A DNA stretch of 64,000 bases from assembly GCA_013298945.1 (NCBI GenBank), contig JAAFJR010000009.1, positions 18,737-82,736 on the forward strand. Direction: 5' to 3'. Of the stretch, positions 9,493 through 17,670 are shown piece by piece (the stretch's first letter is position 1; each line of letters begins with the position of its first letter). Position numbers and translations under genes: made by a program. The notes below the pieces were generated by a model, which saw only the letters and a program-made list of their open reading frames with translations, searched no databases and was not told where the DNA came from. Source of the stretch: Polaromonas sp. (GTDB taxonomy: Bacteria > Pseudomonadota > Gammaproteobacteria > Burkholderiales > Burkholderiaceae_C).

Positions 9493-10974
9493 TTAGCCTA
9501 CTTTTGACTGCAAAGCTGCCAATAACCTGCCATGAATGCCCCCAAAACCACCGTTACTCATGCACACAATGGTGTCGCCCGCTTGCACCGCTTGCATGAT
9601 TTGGCTCAGCAATTCATCAATAGAATCAGCCACTTGCGCACGTTTACCCATAACAGCCAAGGGTTCACGAGGTTCCCAGCCTAAACCACCGCTGTGGCAA
9701 AACACCAAATCTGCGTCTTTCAAGCTGTCGGCCAATTGCGCTTTCATGGTGCCCAGCTTCATGGTGTTGCTGCGGGGTTCAACAACGGCAAGAATTCGAC
9801 TTTTAGAGCCCAATTTCGCTAACTGCTGCTTCAAACCATCCAAGGTCGTCGCAATCGCGCTTGGGTGATGCGCAAAATCGTCATACACCGTCACACCGGC
9901 TACCGTTCCGCGCACTTCCATGCGGCGTTTGACGTTTTCAAAGCTAGCCAGCGCTTGCGCTGCGACTTGAGGAGAGACACCGACGTGCTGTGCAGCCGCT
10001 ATCGCCGCTAGGGCGTTATTTTGATTATGAACACCCTGCAGCCGCCATATTACTTGCCCAAGCAGCTCTTGATTTAATAGCACCTTGAAGTCATCTGGGC
10101 TGCCTTCTGCGCGCCAGTTAGCTGTAGAAGCAGCATTTTCACCAAAGATAACCCGCTCGCTCCAGCAGCCCATGTCCAAAACGCGCTGCAAACTGGCCTC
10201 AGCACCGTTGTAAACCACGCGGCCTGACGCGGGAACGGTTCGTACTAAGTGGTGGAACTGGCGCTCAATCGCTGCCAAATTATCAAAAATATCAGCGTGG
10301 TCAAACTCTAAATTGTTCAAAACTGCGGTTCTAGGGCGGTAATGGACGAATTTACTGCGTTTGTCGAAGAAGGCGGTGTCGTATTCGTCCGCCTCAATGA
10401 CAAAGTAGCTATCCCCCACGCTTGCCACTTCGTGTGCTGCGCTGCCCCCCGAGGGGGCTGAACTTGCTTGAGGCGGCTCTGCACTGCGTTCGTTCTTTCC
10501 TCCTAAACGCGCTGAAACGCCAAAGTTCAAAGGCACGCCACCCACCAAAAACCCTGGCTTTAGCCCCGCGCACTCTAATATCCACGTCAGCATCGACGTT
10601 GTCGTCGTTTTACCGTGCGTACCTGCCACTGCCAGCACATGGCGACCTTGCAAAACGTTTTCAGCTAGCCACTGCGGGCCGCTGATGTAGGGCAAGCCAG
10701 CGTCCAAAATCGCTTCCATAAGCGGGAATTTCGGTGTGCCGTCGGCATGATGAGCGCGGCTAACGACGTTGCCGATGACGAAAACATCAGGCTTTAGCGC
10801 CAATTGGTCTGCGCCAAAGCCTTCAATCAAATCAATGTCCAAAGCGCGAAGCTGGTCACTCATAGGTGGGTAAACGCCCGCGTCGCAACCGGTGACTTTA
10901 TGACCCGCTTCGCGGGCTAATGCCGCAATACCGCCCATAAACGTGCCACAAATGCCTAAAATATGAATATGCAT
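9493..10974 (-). CDS. mpl: UDP-N-acetylmuramate:L-alanyl-gamma-D-glutamyl-meso-diaminopimelate ligase
   Basis: Mur-ligase fold enzyme of 493 residues that reattaches recycled murein tripeptide to UDP-MurNAc. Seen are the N-terminal MHIHILGICGTFMGG, the ATP loop AGTHGKTTTTS (about 117-127), EADEYDTAFFDKRSKF (about 194-209), NNLEFDHADIF, and VYDDFAHHPSAI in the C-terminal domain. E. coli Mpl has about 457 residues; most of the excess is a low-complexity block at about residues 159-186, between GGVPLNFGVSARLG and GDSYFVIEADEYD, encoded by a palindromic insertion (separate entry). The reading frame is intact and all motifs are kept, so the enzyme is probably functional. Its start codon overlaps that of the divergent gene. 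Confidence 0.95.
   Translation of the reverse strand: MHIHILGICGTFMGGIAALAREAGHKVTGCDAGVYPPMSDQLRALDIDLIEGFGADQLALKPDVFVIGNVVSRAHHADGTPKFPLMEAILDAGLPYISGPQWLAENVLQGRHVLAVAGTHGKTTTTSMLTWILECAGLKPGFLVGGVPLNFGVSARLGGKNERSAEPPQASSAPSGGSAAHEVASVGDSYFVIEADEYDTAFFDKRSKFVHYRPRTAVLNNLEFDHADIFDNLAAIERQFHHLVRTVPASGRVVYNGAEASLQRVLDMGCWSERVIFGENAASTANWRAEGSPDDFKVLLNQELLGQVIWRLQGVHNQNNALAAIAAAQHVGVSPQVAAQALASFENVKRRMEVRGTVAGVTVYDDFAHHPSAIATTLDGLKQQLAKLGSKSRILAVVEPRSNTMKLGTMKAQLADSLKDADLVFCHSGGLGWEPREPLAVMGKRAQVADSIDELLSQIMQAVQAGDTIVCMSNGGFGGIHGRLLAALQSKVG
10417..10500. repeat. Palindromic repeat-like insertion inside mpl, in frame
   Basis: About 84 bases that have no counterpart in ordinary Mpl proteins. 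They contain a strong G/C palindrome (GCCCCC ... GGGGGC around 10444-10458), followed by TTGCTTGAGGCGGC. From memory, similar palindromes with this CCCCCCGAGGGGG core and a trailing GGCGGC are dispersed in Comamonadaceae genomes. The length is a multiple of three and there is no stop in the mpl frame. It encodes a Ser/Ala/Pro-rich loop between the ATP-binding core and the conserved EADEYD motif. This is the only copy noticed in the window. Confidence 0.6.
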
Positions 10975-11565
10975 GACTCTATTATCGCTGGCAATTTGGC
11001 CTCAGAAATCGCCATTTCAGCCGCCAGTTTGGTGGTTGAAGAAGGTTTGGACTATGGCGCCGCCAAACTGCGAGCCGTGAAGCAACTGGGTTTGCCCGCT
11101 AGGACGCAGTTACCCAGCCACGACGAAGTGGAAGCGCAAGTGCGCGACTACATAGCCCTGTTTTGCGTCGATACGCAGCCCTTAGAACTTGCTGCACTGC
11201 GCGAGCTAGCCCTTTTGTGGATGCAGCGCATGGCTGATTTCAGACCGTATTTAGGGGGCTCGGTCTGGCATGGCACGGCAACCAAGCTGTCGGACATCTA
11301 TATTGCACTCTTTTGTGATGACCCAAAATCTGCTGAAATTGCCTTGATTGACCACAGAGCGGACTACATGGCGAGATCAATCAAAGGCTTTGATGGCGGG
11401 ATGGTTGAAGCCTTAAGCATCCACGCACCGTGCAAAGCCTTAAGTACCGAGATTGGTGTGCATTTGATGATTTATGACTATGATGATCTGCGCGGTGCAC
11501 TCAAACCAGATAACCAAGGACGAAAACCGCGTGGAGATATAGCGGATGTGGCCCAACTTTTATGA
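10963..11565 (+). CDS. Conserved hypothetical protein, possibly degenerate nucleotidyltransferase-like
   Basis: A 200-residue soluble protein that I do not recognise with certainty. The region YLGGSVWHGTATKLSDIYIALFCDD (about 100-124) has the shape of the nucleotidyltransferase signature (GG/GS, about ten residues, then D-x-D), but the second acidic residue is Tyr, so catalysis is doubtful. It begins at ATG 10963 (an in-frame ATG at 10969 is equally good) and its start overlaps that of divergent mpl inside ATGCAT. Its stop overlaps the next ATG as ATGA, so it forms a two-gene operon with the TlpA-like gene. No function is claimed. Confidence 0.7.
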   Translation: MNMHDSIIAGNLASEIAISAASLVVEEGLDYGAAKLRAVKQLGLPARTQLPSHDEVEAQVRDYIALFCVDTQPLELAALRELALLWMQRMADFRPYLGGSVWHGTATKLSDIYIALFCDDPKSAEIALIDHRADYMARSIKGFDGGMVEALSIHAPCKALSTEIGVHLMIYDYDDLRGALKPDNQGRKPRGDIADVAQLL

Positions 11566-12110
11566 ACGACTCAACTAAAACACCCGTACAGAGGCGGCAG
11601 GTTTTGACCATAGGCATAGGCGCTGCAGCAGCACTTGCAGGCGCTGGTGCTGCTTATTGGAAAAACACACTTGAAGAGCCTTCTGTTGGCGGTTTAAGCG
11701 ACATTTGGCAGATGCAATTTGATGCACCAGATAGTGGCAAACTAGCCATGCAATCATTCAAAGGCAAACCTTTATTGATTAATTTTTGGGCAACGTGGTG
11801 TCCGCCCTGCGTGGAAGAATTGCCGTTATTAGAGCGCTTTTACCGAGAAAATACGGCTAAAAGCGTGCAAATTGTCGGATTAGCAGCGGATAAGCTTGAG
11901 GCTGTGCGAGCTTTTTTGCAGAAATTGCCGCTTACTTTTCCGATTGGCATCACCGATTTATCAGGTATTGCGCTGAGCAAATCTTGGGGCAACCTCGCTG
12001 GTGGCTTACCATTTTCTGTCATGCTGGCAGCCGATGGACGCGTGATGCAGCGTAAAATGGGGAAATTGAGTGAAGATGATTTGAAAACTTGGCTCGCTGC
12101 AGTGCAGTAA
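11562..12110 (+). CDS. TlpA-family thioredoxin-like disulfide reductase
   Basis: A 182-residue membrane-anchored or exported thioredoxin-like protein. The N-terminal segment VLTIGIGAAAALAGAGAAYW is a signal anchor. The thioredoxin core follows with INFWATWCPPCVEELPLLERF, where the active-site CPPC lies at about residues 79-82. The later GGLPFSVMLAADGRV contains the cis-Pro position. Such proteins reduce periplasmic disulfides, often for cytochrome c maturation or envelope proteins. The start overlaps the upstream stop by four bases, so it is probably translationally coupled to the hypothetical gene. Confidence 0.88.
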   Translation: MNDSTKTPVQRRQVLTIGIGAAAALAGAGAAYWKNTLEEPSVGGLSDIWQMQFDAPDSGKLAMQSFKGKPLLINFWATWCPPCVEELPLLERFYRENTAKSVQIVGLAADKLEAVRAFLQKLPLTFPIGITDLSGIALSKSWGNLAGGLPFSVMLAADGRVMQRKMGKLSEDDLKTWLAAVQ

Positions 12111-12248
12111 GCCATCAGCATCCAGCATCTACATTTATAAAATTAACGTTAATTGATTTAAATTAAAGAAAATTAGCCGCCAATGATGACATTTAAGTCA
12201 TTTTTAGGTTAAATTGCAATTTTCAAGAAAAACACGAGGCACATCGGC

Positions 12249-12734
12249 ATGGATTTACGCAAACTCAAAACTTTGATCGACTTGGTATCTGACTCCAACG
12301 TCACAGAATTAGAAATCACGGAAGCCGAAGGTACGGTACGTATCGTAAAAGGCGGCGCTGGAAACGGTGGAGCACCCTATGTGCAAAACGTTATGGGGCA
12401 CGCCCCTCAACAGCAGTCAATGCCTGTGCAATATACGGCAGCACCCACAAGTTCTGCCATCGAAGCTGCTCCGATCCCAGCGGCTGAGCCAGTTGCTGTC
12501 GGCCACAGTGTTAAATCTCCGATGGTGGGCACTTTTTACCGCGCTTCCAGCCCTGGTGCCAAGTCATTCGTGGAAATTGGCGATGTTGTTAAAGTGGGTG
12601 ACACCGTTTGCATTATTGAAGCGATGAAGATTTTGAATGAAATTGAAGCCGACATGTCTGGTACTGTGACGCAAATTTTGTGCGAAAACGGTCAAGCGAT
12701 TGAGTACGGTCAACCGATGGTGGTAATTTCCTAA
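12249..12734 (+). CDS. accB: Biotin carboxyl carrier protein of acetyl-CoA carboxylase
   Basis: A 161-residue carrier subunit. It has the usual AccB N-terminus ([22 protein letters not shown]), an Ala/Pro-rich flexible linker at about 50-85, and the biotinyl domain with the EAMKI motif, where Lys 127 is the biotinylation site. It carries carboxybiotin between AccC and the AccAD carboxyltransferase in the first step of fatty-acid synthesis. accC follows after one base. The roughly 140 bases upstream are AT-rich and probably hold the promoter; a weak inverted repeat, TGACATTTAAGTCA, lies at about 12188-12201. Confidence 0.97.
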   Translation: MDLRKLKTLIDLVSDSNVTELEITEAEGTVRIVKGGAGNGGAPYVQNVMGHAPQQQSMPVQYTAAPTSSAIEAAPIPAAEPVAVGHSVKSPMVGTFYRASSPGAKSFVEIGDVVKVGDTVCIIEAMKILNEIEADMSGTVTQILCENGQAIEYGQPMVVIS

Positions 12735-12735
12735 T

Positions 12736-14085
12736 ATGTTCAAAAAAATCCTGATCGCTAACCGTGGCGAGATCGCCCTGCGAATCCAGCGCGCCTGCCG
12801 TGAACTGGGCGTCAAAGCGGTGATGGTTTACTCTGAAGCTGATAAAGACGCTAAATACGTCAAATTAGCCGATGAAGCCGTTTGCATTGGCCCGGCGGCG
12901 TCTGCCCAAAGTTACCTCAACATGCCGGCGATTATTTCTGCGGCAGAAGTGACTGACTCTGAAGCGATTCACCCCGGATACGGTTTTTTGAGCGAAAACG
13001 CCAATTTTGCTGAGCGCGTCGAGAAAAGTGGCTTCCAATTCATTGGCCCCACTGCCGAATCTATCCGCATCATGGGCGACAAAGTGTCCGCCAAGCAAGC
13101 TATGATCAAAGCGGGCGTGCCTTGTGTACCAGGCTCTGAAGGCGAATTACCTGATGACCCAGCCATGGTGCGCCGGATTGCAAAATCAGTCGGCTATCCC
13201 GTCATCATCAAAGCTGCTGGCGGCGGCGGCGGGCGTGGTATGCGCGTGGTGCATACCGAAGCGGCGTTGATCAATGCGGTGCAAATGACTAAGGCCGAGG
13301 CCGGCGCAGCTTTCAACAACCCAGCGGTTTACATGGAAAAATTCCTGCAAAACCCGCGCCATGTTGAAATTCAAATTTTGACGGACAAGCATAAAAATGC
13401 TGTTTACTTAGGTGACCGCGACTGCTCGATGCAGCGCCGACACCAGAAAATCATCGAAGAGGCGCCTGCGCCGGGCATTCCGCGCAAGTTGATTGACCGC
13501 ATTGGTGAACGCTGCGTTGCTGCTTGTAAAAAGATTGGTTATCGTGGCGCCGGCACGTTTGAGTTTTTATTTGAAAACGGTGAGTTTTATTTCATTGAGA
13601 TGAACACCCGCGTGCAAGTAGAGCACACCATCACCGAAATGGTGACTGGTATTGATATTGTGAAGACGCAAATCATGGTGGCTGCGGGCGAAAAACTGCC
13701 GTTCACCCAAAAGCAAGTTGAAATGCGTGGCCACGCGATTGAGTGCCGCATCAACGCGGAAGATCCGTACAAATTCATCCCCTCGCCAGGCCGCATCACC
13801 ATGTGGCACGCACCGGGTGGGCCTGGCGTACGCGTAGATTCACACGTTTACACCAACTATTTTGTACCGCCAAACTACGACAGCATGATCGGCAAAATCA
13901 TCACGCACGGCGATACTCGCGATCAAGCGATTGCACGTATGCGCACTGCTTTGGCCGAAACACTGGTGGAAGGCATCAACACCAATATCGCACTTCACCG
14001 TGATTTGATGGTAGACGCCAAATTCATGACGGGTGGCACCAATATCCATTACCTTGAAGAGTGGTTGTTACAGCATAAACGCTAA
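12736..14085 (+). CDS. accC: Biotin carboxylase subunit of acetyl-CoA carboxylase
   Basis: A 449-residue ATP-grasp enzyme that carboxylates biotin on AccB using ATP and bicarbonate. It shows the [16 protein letters not shown] start, the glycine-rich ATP loop [12 protein letters not shown] (about 158-169), [11 protein letters not shown], the metal-binding [10 protein letters not shown] segment and the C-terminal domain. The length equals that of E. coli AccC. It sits one base after accB, the universal accBC pair. Confidence 0.98.
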   Translation: MFKKILIANRGEIALRIQRACRELGVKAVMVYSEADKDAKYVKLADEAVCIGPAASAQSYLNMPAIISAAEVTDSEAIHPGYGFLSENANFAERVEKSGFQFIGPTAESIRIMGDKVSAKQAMIKAGVPCVPGSEGELPDDPAMVRRIAKSVGYPVIIKAAGGGGGRGMRVVHTEAALINAVQMTKAEAGAAFNNPAVYMEKFLQNPRHVEIQILTDKHKNAVYLGDRDCSMQRRHQKIIEEAPAPGIPRKLIDRIGERCVAACKKIGYRGAGTFEFLFENGEFYFIEMNTRVQVEHTITEMVTGIDIVKTQIMVAAGEKLPFTQKQVEMRGHAIECRINAEDPYKFIPSPGRITMWHAPGGPGVRVDSHVYTNYFVPPNYDSMIGKIITHGDTRDQAIARMRTALAETLVEGINTNIALHRDLMVDAKFMTGGTNIHYLEEWLLQHKR

Positions 14086-14115
14086 GTCTGACCTCTTCAC
14101 TCACCGCACACATCC

Positions 14116-15006
14116 ATGTATGAACTGAAAATCATGTGCCCTGAGGCACATATTGATGAGCTGAGCGAGGCGCTTGAAGCACTAGACGCACTCAGCGTGT
14201 CGGTAGAAGATGCCGATGCAGCAACCGATGCGGAGCAAGCCTTGTTTGGCGAGCCCGACATGCCACCTCCCAAAGGTGGGTGGCAACGTAGCCGTGTTAC
14301 TGCGCTGTTCCATACAGAAGCACAGGCACGCGAATCAGAGCAATTGTTGGCAGCGCAAGACTTCTTTGGAGCTTGTTCACTCTTGGGCGTTGTTGCACTT
14401 GTGGACCAAGACTGGGTGCGTTTGACGCAATCGCAGTTTGCGCCTGTTGAAATCACACCTGAGTTTTGGATTGTGCCAACTTGGCACGAGCCGCCAGCGG
14501 CTGCGAAACAAGTGATTCGGCTTGACCCTGGCTTGGCTTTTGGCACAGGCACACACCCAACCACGCGCATGTGCTTGAAGTGGATTGCCAAACAGCAAGA
14601 CGCAGCCAACCAATTCAAACGCGTGCTTGACTACGGTTGTGGTTCTGGCATTTTGGCGATTGGTGCCGCCAAGTTTGGCGCAGTTGATATCGATGCTGTA
14701 GATATTGACCCTGCAGCGGTCGAATCAACATTGCTCAATGCGGATGCTAACCATGTCACATTGAAAACAGGGCTTCCTGACAAAGTCAGTGGTCACTATC
14801 AAACTGTTTTAGCCAATATTTTGGCATCGCCGCTCAAAGTATTGGCACCGCTTTTGTGTGCCCGTGTTGAAAAAGACGGCTCTTTGGTTTTGGCCGGTAT
14901 CTTGGCGCGGCAAGAAGAAGAGCTGAAATTAGCCTATGCGCCGTATTGCAAACTGACCGTATCAGACACGGAAGATGGCTGGATATTGATGACCGCTACA
15001 CTGTAG
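14116..15006 (+). CDS. prmA: Ribosomal protein L11 methyltransferase
   Basis: A 296-residue SAM methyltransferase that trimethylates ribosomal protein L11. The N-terminal L11-recognition domain covers about residues 1-110. It is followed by LDPGLAFGTGTHPTT, the SAM loop DYGCGSGILAIGAAKFG and the catalytic-domain motif LANILASPL. It follows accC after 30 bases, the standard betaproteobacterial order, and the next gene (zinc-ribbon protein) starts 23 bases later. Confidence 0.96.
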   Translation: MYELKIMCPEAHIDELSEALEALDALSVSVEDADAATDAEQALFGEPDMPPPKGGWQRSRVTALFHTEAQARESEQLLAAQDFFGACSLLGVVALVDQDWVRLTQSQFAPVEITPEFWIVPTWHEPPAAAKQVIRLDPGLAFGTGTHPTTRMCLKWIAKQQDAANQFKRVLDYGCGSGILAIGAAKFGAVDIDAVDIDPAAVESTLLNADANHVTLKTGLPDKVSGHYQTVLANILASPLKVLAPLLCARVEKDGSLVLAGILARQEEELKLAYAPYCKLTVSDTEDGWILMTATL

Positions 15007-15029
15007 TTGTATCCACGCAGTAGCTTTTT

Positions 15030-15878
15030 ATGAGTTTAAAAACACGTTGCCCAGCCTGCGATACGGTTTTTAAAATCGTACCTGATCAGCTCAAGGTATC
15101 AAAAGGCTGGGTGCGCTGTGGTCGTTGCGCTGAGGTTTTCGATGCTGCCGCGCACGCTGCAGCGTCTGATAATGCTAACTCATGGCCGCAATCCAGCCCT
15201 TCAAAAGCATCTGTACAAAGCAAAACTGTCATCGCCAAAAATGCTGAAATTACTCCTAAAAATATAACTGCTGAGGCAGTAAATACGCCGGCTATCGACG
15301 ATTTATTACCAACTAAAGATAAGCTTGAAACGGATCTTACATTCGTCCGTGTTGCAAAAAACAAAGCTTTTTGGCAGCAAAGCAAAGTCATCACCAGTCT
15401 GCGCGCGGCATGTGTTGCTTTAGTAAGTTTGCTATTTGTCCAGGTTGTGTTTAGTCAACGTAACCACTTGGTTGCTGCTCATCCACCACTTGCATCAAGT
15501 TTTGAGTCCGTTTGCCAAGCCATTGGCTGCAAGATTGAACCCTTTAGAAATATTGACGCTTATAAAATCGACAGTTCAAGCTTTCAAAAAGCGCTCGCCG
15601 TCGCCGTAGACCCTGCACAAGCAGATGTTTTTGCACTCAAAATCACTCTAAAAAATAATTCAGATTTACCTTTGGCAATGCCAGCCGTTGAATTAACGCT
15701 GACCGAAGCTGGCGATAAACCGGTTATACGGCGTGTGTTGTTAGCAAAAGAGCTAGGATTCAATGGCGCTACACTTGCGGCCAACGCTGATTGGACAGGT
15801 GATATAACGTTGGCAGTAACGACTAAACCAGTCATGCCACTTGTTTCTGGCTACCGGGTTTTGCTTTTTTACCCATGA
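15030..15878 (+). CDS. Zinc-ribbon, DUF3426 membrane protein
   Basis: A 282-residue protein. The N-terminus holds a zinc ribbon of the MJ0042 finger type, TRCPACDTVF then GWVRCGRCAEVFD, with two CxxC pairs. A variable polar linker, one membrane helix (about residues 124-147) and an extracytoplasmic DUF3426 beta domain rich in LKNNSDLPLAMPAVELTL-like strands follow. The function of the family is unknown. The gene belongs to the accB-accC-prmA run, and the arrangement of cytoplasmic ribbon, helix and external beta domain suggests a membrane-bound sensor or regulator (inference). Confidence 0.88.
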   Translation: MSLKTRCPACDTVFKIVPDQLKVSKGWVRCGRCAEVFDAAAHAAASDNANSWPQSSPSKASVQSKTVIAKNAEITPKNITAEAVNTPAIDDLLPTKDKLETDLTFVRVAKNKAFWQQSKVITSLRAACVALVSLLFVQVVFSQRNHLVAAHPPLASSFESVCQAIGCKIEPFRNIDAYKIDSSSFQKALAVAVDPAQADVFALKITLKNNSDLPLAMPAVELTLTEAGDKPVIRRVLLAKELGFNGATLAANADWTGDITLAVTTKPVMPLVSGYRVLLFYP

Positions 15879-15929
15879 CAGCCAATTTTTAAGCATTAAT
15901 TTATAACGTAACTTGAGACCTAAACATAT

Positions 15930-16832
15930 ATGGCAGCAATAATTTGTGGCTCTTTAGCCTTTGACAGCATCATGAATTTTGAAGGCAAGTTTGCCGATCA
16001 AATCCTTCCCGATCAAATTCACAACTTGAATGTGTCGTTTTTTGTACCAACGCTGCGACGTGAATTTGGCGGATGTGCAGGCAATATTGCCTATGCCTTG
16101 AAGCAATTGGGTGGTACACCGTTAATCATGGCAACCGTAGGCAGCGATGGCGCAGACTATGCCAAGCGCATCACTGCTTTGGGTATGAGCACAGAGTTTG
16201 TCCGTGAGGTGAGCGACACCTACACAGCGCAAGCCATGATCATGACGGATACCAACAACAACCAAATCACCGCCTTTCATCCTGGCGCGATGATGCAAGC
16301 GCACATCACCAAAGTAACACCACGCGCTGACATCAAAATTGGCATTGTTTCACCCGATGGCCGCGACGCAATGTTAGAGCATGCGGAGCAATTCCATGCC
16401 GCTGGCATTCCCTTTGTGTTTGACCCAGGCCAAGGTTTGCCGATGTTTGATGGCAAAGATTTAGCGCATTTCATCGATTTGGCAACTTGGGTCACTGTGA
16501 ACGATTACGAAGGCAAGATGTTGAGTGACCGTACAGGACTCAGCAGCGCAGAGATTTCAAAAAAAGTACAAGGTTTGATCGTTACTTTAGGCGAGCATGG
16601 CTGTGAAGTGTGGGTGGATGGCGAGAAAACCGTCGTCGCGCCCGTGGTTGCCAGCAGTGTGGTTGACCCCACTGGTTGTGGCGATGCCTTTCGTGGTGCG
16701 CTCTTGTTCGGTTTGGAAAAAGGCTGGCCACTGGCTCAATGCGCCAAGCTGGGTAACCAATTGGGTGCCATCAAGATTGCACAACGTGGCGGTCAGAATT
16801 ACCAGCTGAATTTGAGAGAATTTAGCATCTAG
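15930..16832 (+). CDS. PfkB-family carbohydrate (adenosine/ribokinase-like) kinase
   Basis: A 300-residue ribokinase-fold kinase. It opens with AAIICGSLAFDSIM, has the FGGCAGNIAYALKQLGG substrate-site segment, and ends with the anion-hole/catalytic motif DPTGCGDAFRGALL, where Asp of GD is the base. The Cys variant of the usual GAGD is normal for the adenosine kinase-like subgroup. The substrate is unproven. Its TAG stop codon (16830-16832) lies within a copy of the dispersed repeat, so the repeat appears to have set the C-terminus. Confidence 0.88.
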   Translation: MAAIICGSLAFDSIMNFEGKFADQILPDQIHNLNVSFFVPTLRREFGGCAGNIAYALKQLGGTPLIMATVGSDGADYAKRITALGMSTEFVREVSDTYTAQAMIMTDTNNNQITAFHPGAMMQAHITKVTPRADIKIGIVSPDGRDAMLEHAEQFHAAGIPFVFDPGQGLPMFDGKDLAHFIDLATWVTVNDYEGKMLSDRTGLSSAEISKKVQGLIVTLGEHGCEVWVDGEKTVVAPVVASSVVDPTGCGDAFRGALLFGLEKGWPLAQCAKLGNQLGAIKIAQRGGQNYQLNLREFSI

Positions 16833-16873
16833 CCGGCGTATTTATTAATTTATTTGCTATTAAAATAGTAGCA
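16825..16873 (+). repeat. Dispersed intergenic repeat, copy R1 (degenerate)
   Basis: It keeps TAGCCGGCGTATTTATT and the closing hairpin-like TGCTATTAAAATAGTAGC, but the middle (GCCTAAGCAG in other copies) is altered to AATTTAT. It lies between the convergent kinase and histone-like genes and contains the kinase stop codon. Confidence 0.75.
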
Positions 16874-16918
16874 GATTGACGGCAATTTTTATTTCCATGA
16901 AAATTTTGAACAATAAAA

Positions 16919-16944
16919 AACCCGATGCTTTGCAACACCGGGTT
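16919..16944 (-). terminator. Rho-independent terminator of the histone-like gene
   Basis: Stem AACCCGATG / CACCGGGTT with one mismatch around a short loop. Read on the minus strand it is followed by TTTTTTATTG, placing a U-tract after the hairpin about 50 bases past the histone-like stop codon. Confidence 0.85.
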
Positions 16945-16994
16945 GATAGTACAACGGCTTAAAGCGAAGCTCTAAGTCAGCTGACTTATCTGCA

Positions 16995-17471
16995 TCAAGG
17001 CTTTTTCGCGGTCGGAAAAGGCCAAGCAGCTTGCGGGCTCAAGGTTGTTTGAGCTGCAGAGGCAGGTGCAGGGGCAGGTTTGGCGGCAGCGGGTGTTTTC
17101 GCGGCTTTCTTGGCTGGCACCTTGGCTTTTTTAGCAGCAGGCTTTTTAGCAGCAGCTTTCTTGGCTGGTGCTTTCTTAGCTACGGCTTTTTTTGCCGGGG
17201 CTTTTTTAGCTACAGCTTTTTTCGCTGGAGCGGCCTTTTTAGCAGGCGCTTTTTTAGCGACGACTTTTTTAGCCGGGGCTTTCTTAGCTACAGCTTTTTT
17301 CGCTGGAGCGGCCTTTTTAGCAGGCGCTTTTTTAGCGACGACTTTTTTAGCCGGGGCTTTCTTAGCTACAGCTTTTTTCGCTGGAGCGGCTTTCTTAGCT
17401 ACAGCTTTTTTCGCTGGAGCAGCTTTCTTCGCAGGGGCCTTTTTTGCGGCCGGTTTTTTCGCAGTTGCCAT
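16995..17471 (-). CDS. Lysine/alanine-rich histone H1-like DNA-binding protein
   Basis: A 158-residue protein made almost entirely of KKA, PAKKA and VAKKA units, resembling the C-terminal tail of eukaryotic H1 and the bacterial HctB/BpH1 group. It would bind DNA non-specifically through its lysines. A 26-residue (78-bp) unit is repeated in tandem inside it (separate entry), so length probably varies between strains. A U-tract terminator follows at 16919-16944. It lies convergent to the kinase gene and downstream of nrdB on the same strand, separated by about 200 bases. Confidence 0.88.
   Translation of the reverse strand: MATAKKPAAKKAPAKKAAPAKKAVAKKAAPAKKAVAKKAPAKKVVAKKAPAKKAAPAKKAVAKKAPAKKVVAKKAPAKKAAPAKKAVAKKAPAKKAVAKKAPAKKAAAKKPAAKKAKVPAKKAAKTPAAAKPAPAPASAAQTTLSPQAAWPFPTAKKP
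17206..17390. repeat. 78-bp tandem repeat within the histone-like gene
   Basis: About 2.4 units with a 78-base period: the string CGCTGGAGCGG recurs at 17223, 17301 and 17379. The first two units look identical over their whole length. Each unit encodes 26 residues, so changes in copy number keep the frame. Confidence 0.88.
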
Positions 17472-17670
17472 TATTTTCTCCTTGTTTACATGTCAAAGAG
17501 CACTTTGTGCTTGTATTTTTATGCACAAAGCGATTCATGTTGTTGCATCGCACCTTCGTGCGCTGCAGCAGCATGAACAGGGTAAGCATACAAGACAGCT
17601 CAGCTCTTCGGCCAAATCAGTCATGCATGCATGTTTCTACAATCACCTCAAACTTCAAGTTCCAAATCAT

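Noticed and set aside
12185..12206. Possible terminator after the TlpA-like gene (ATGAC/GTCAT then T5)
   Set aside because: The stem is five base pairs and AT-rich, too weak to call; it may equally be an accB regulatory site.
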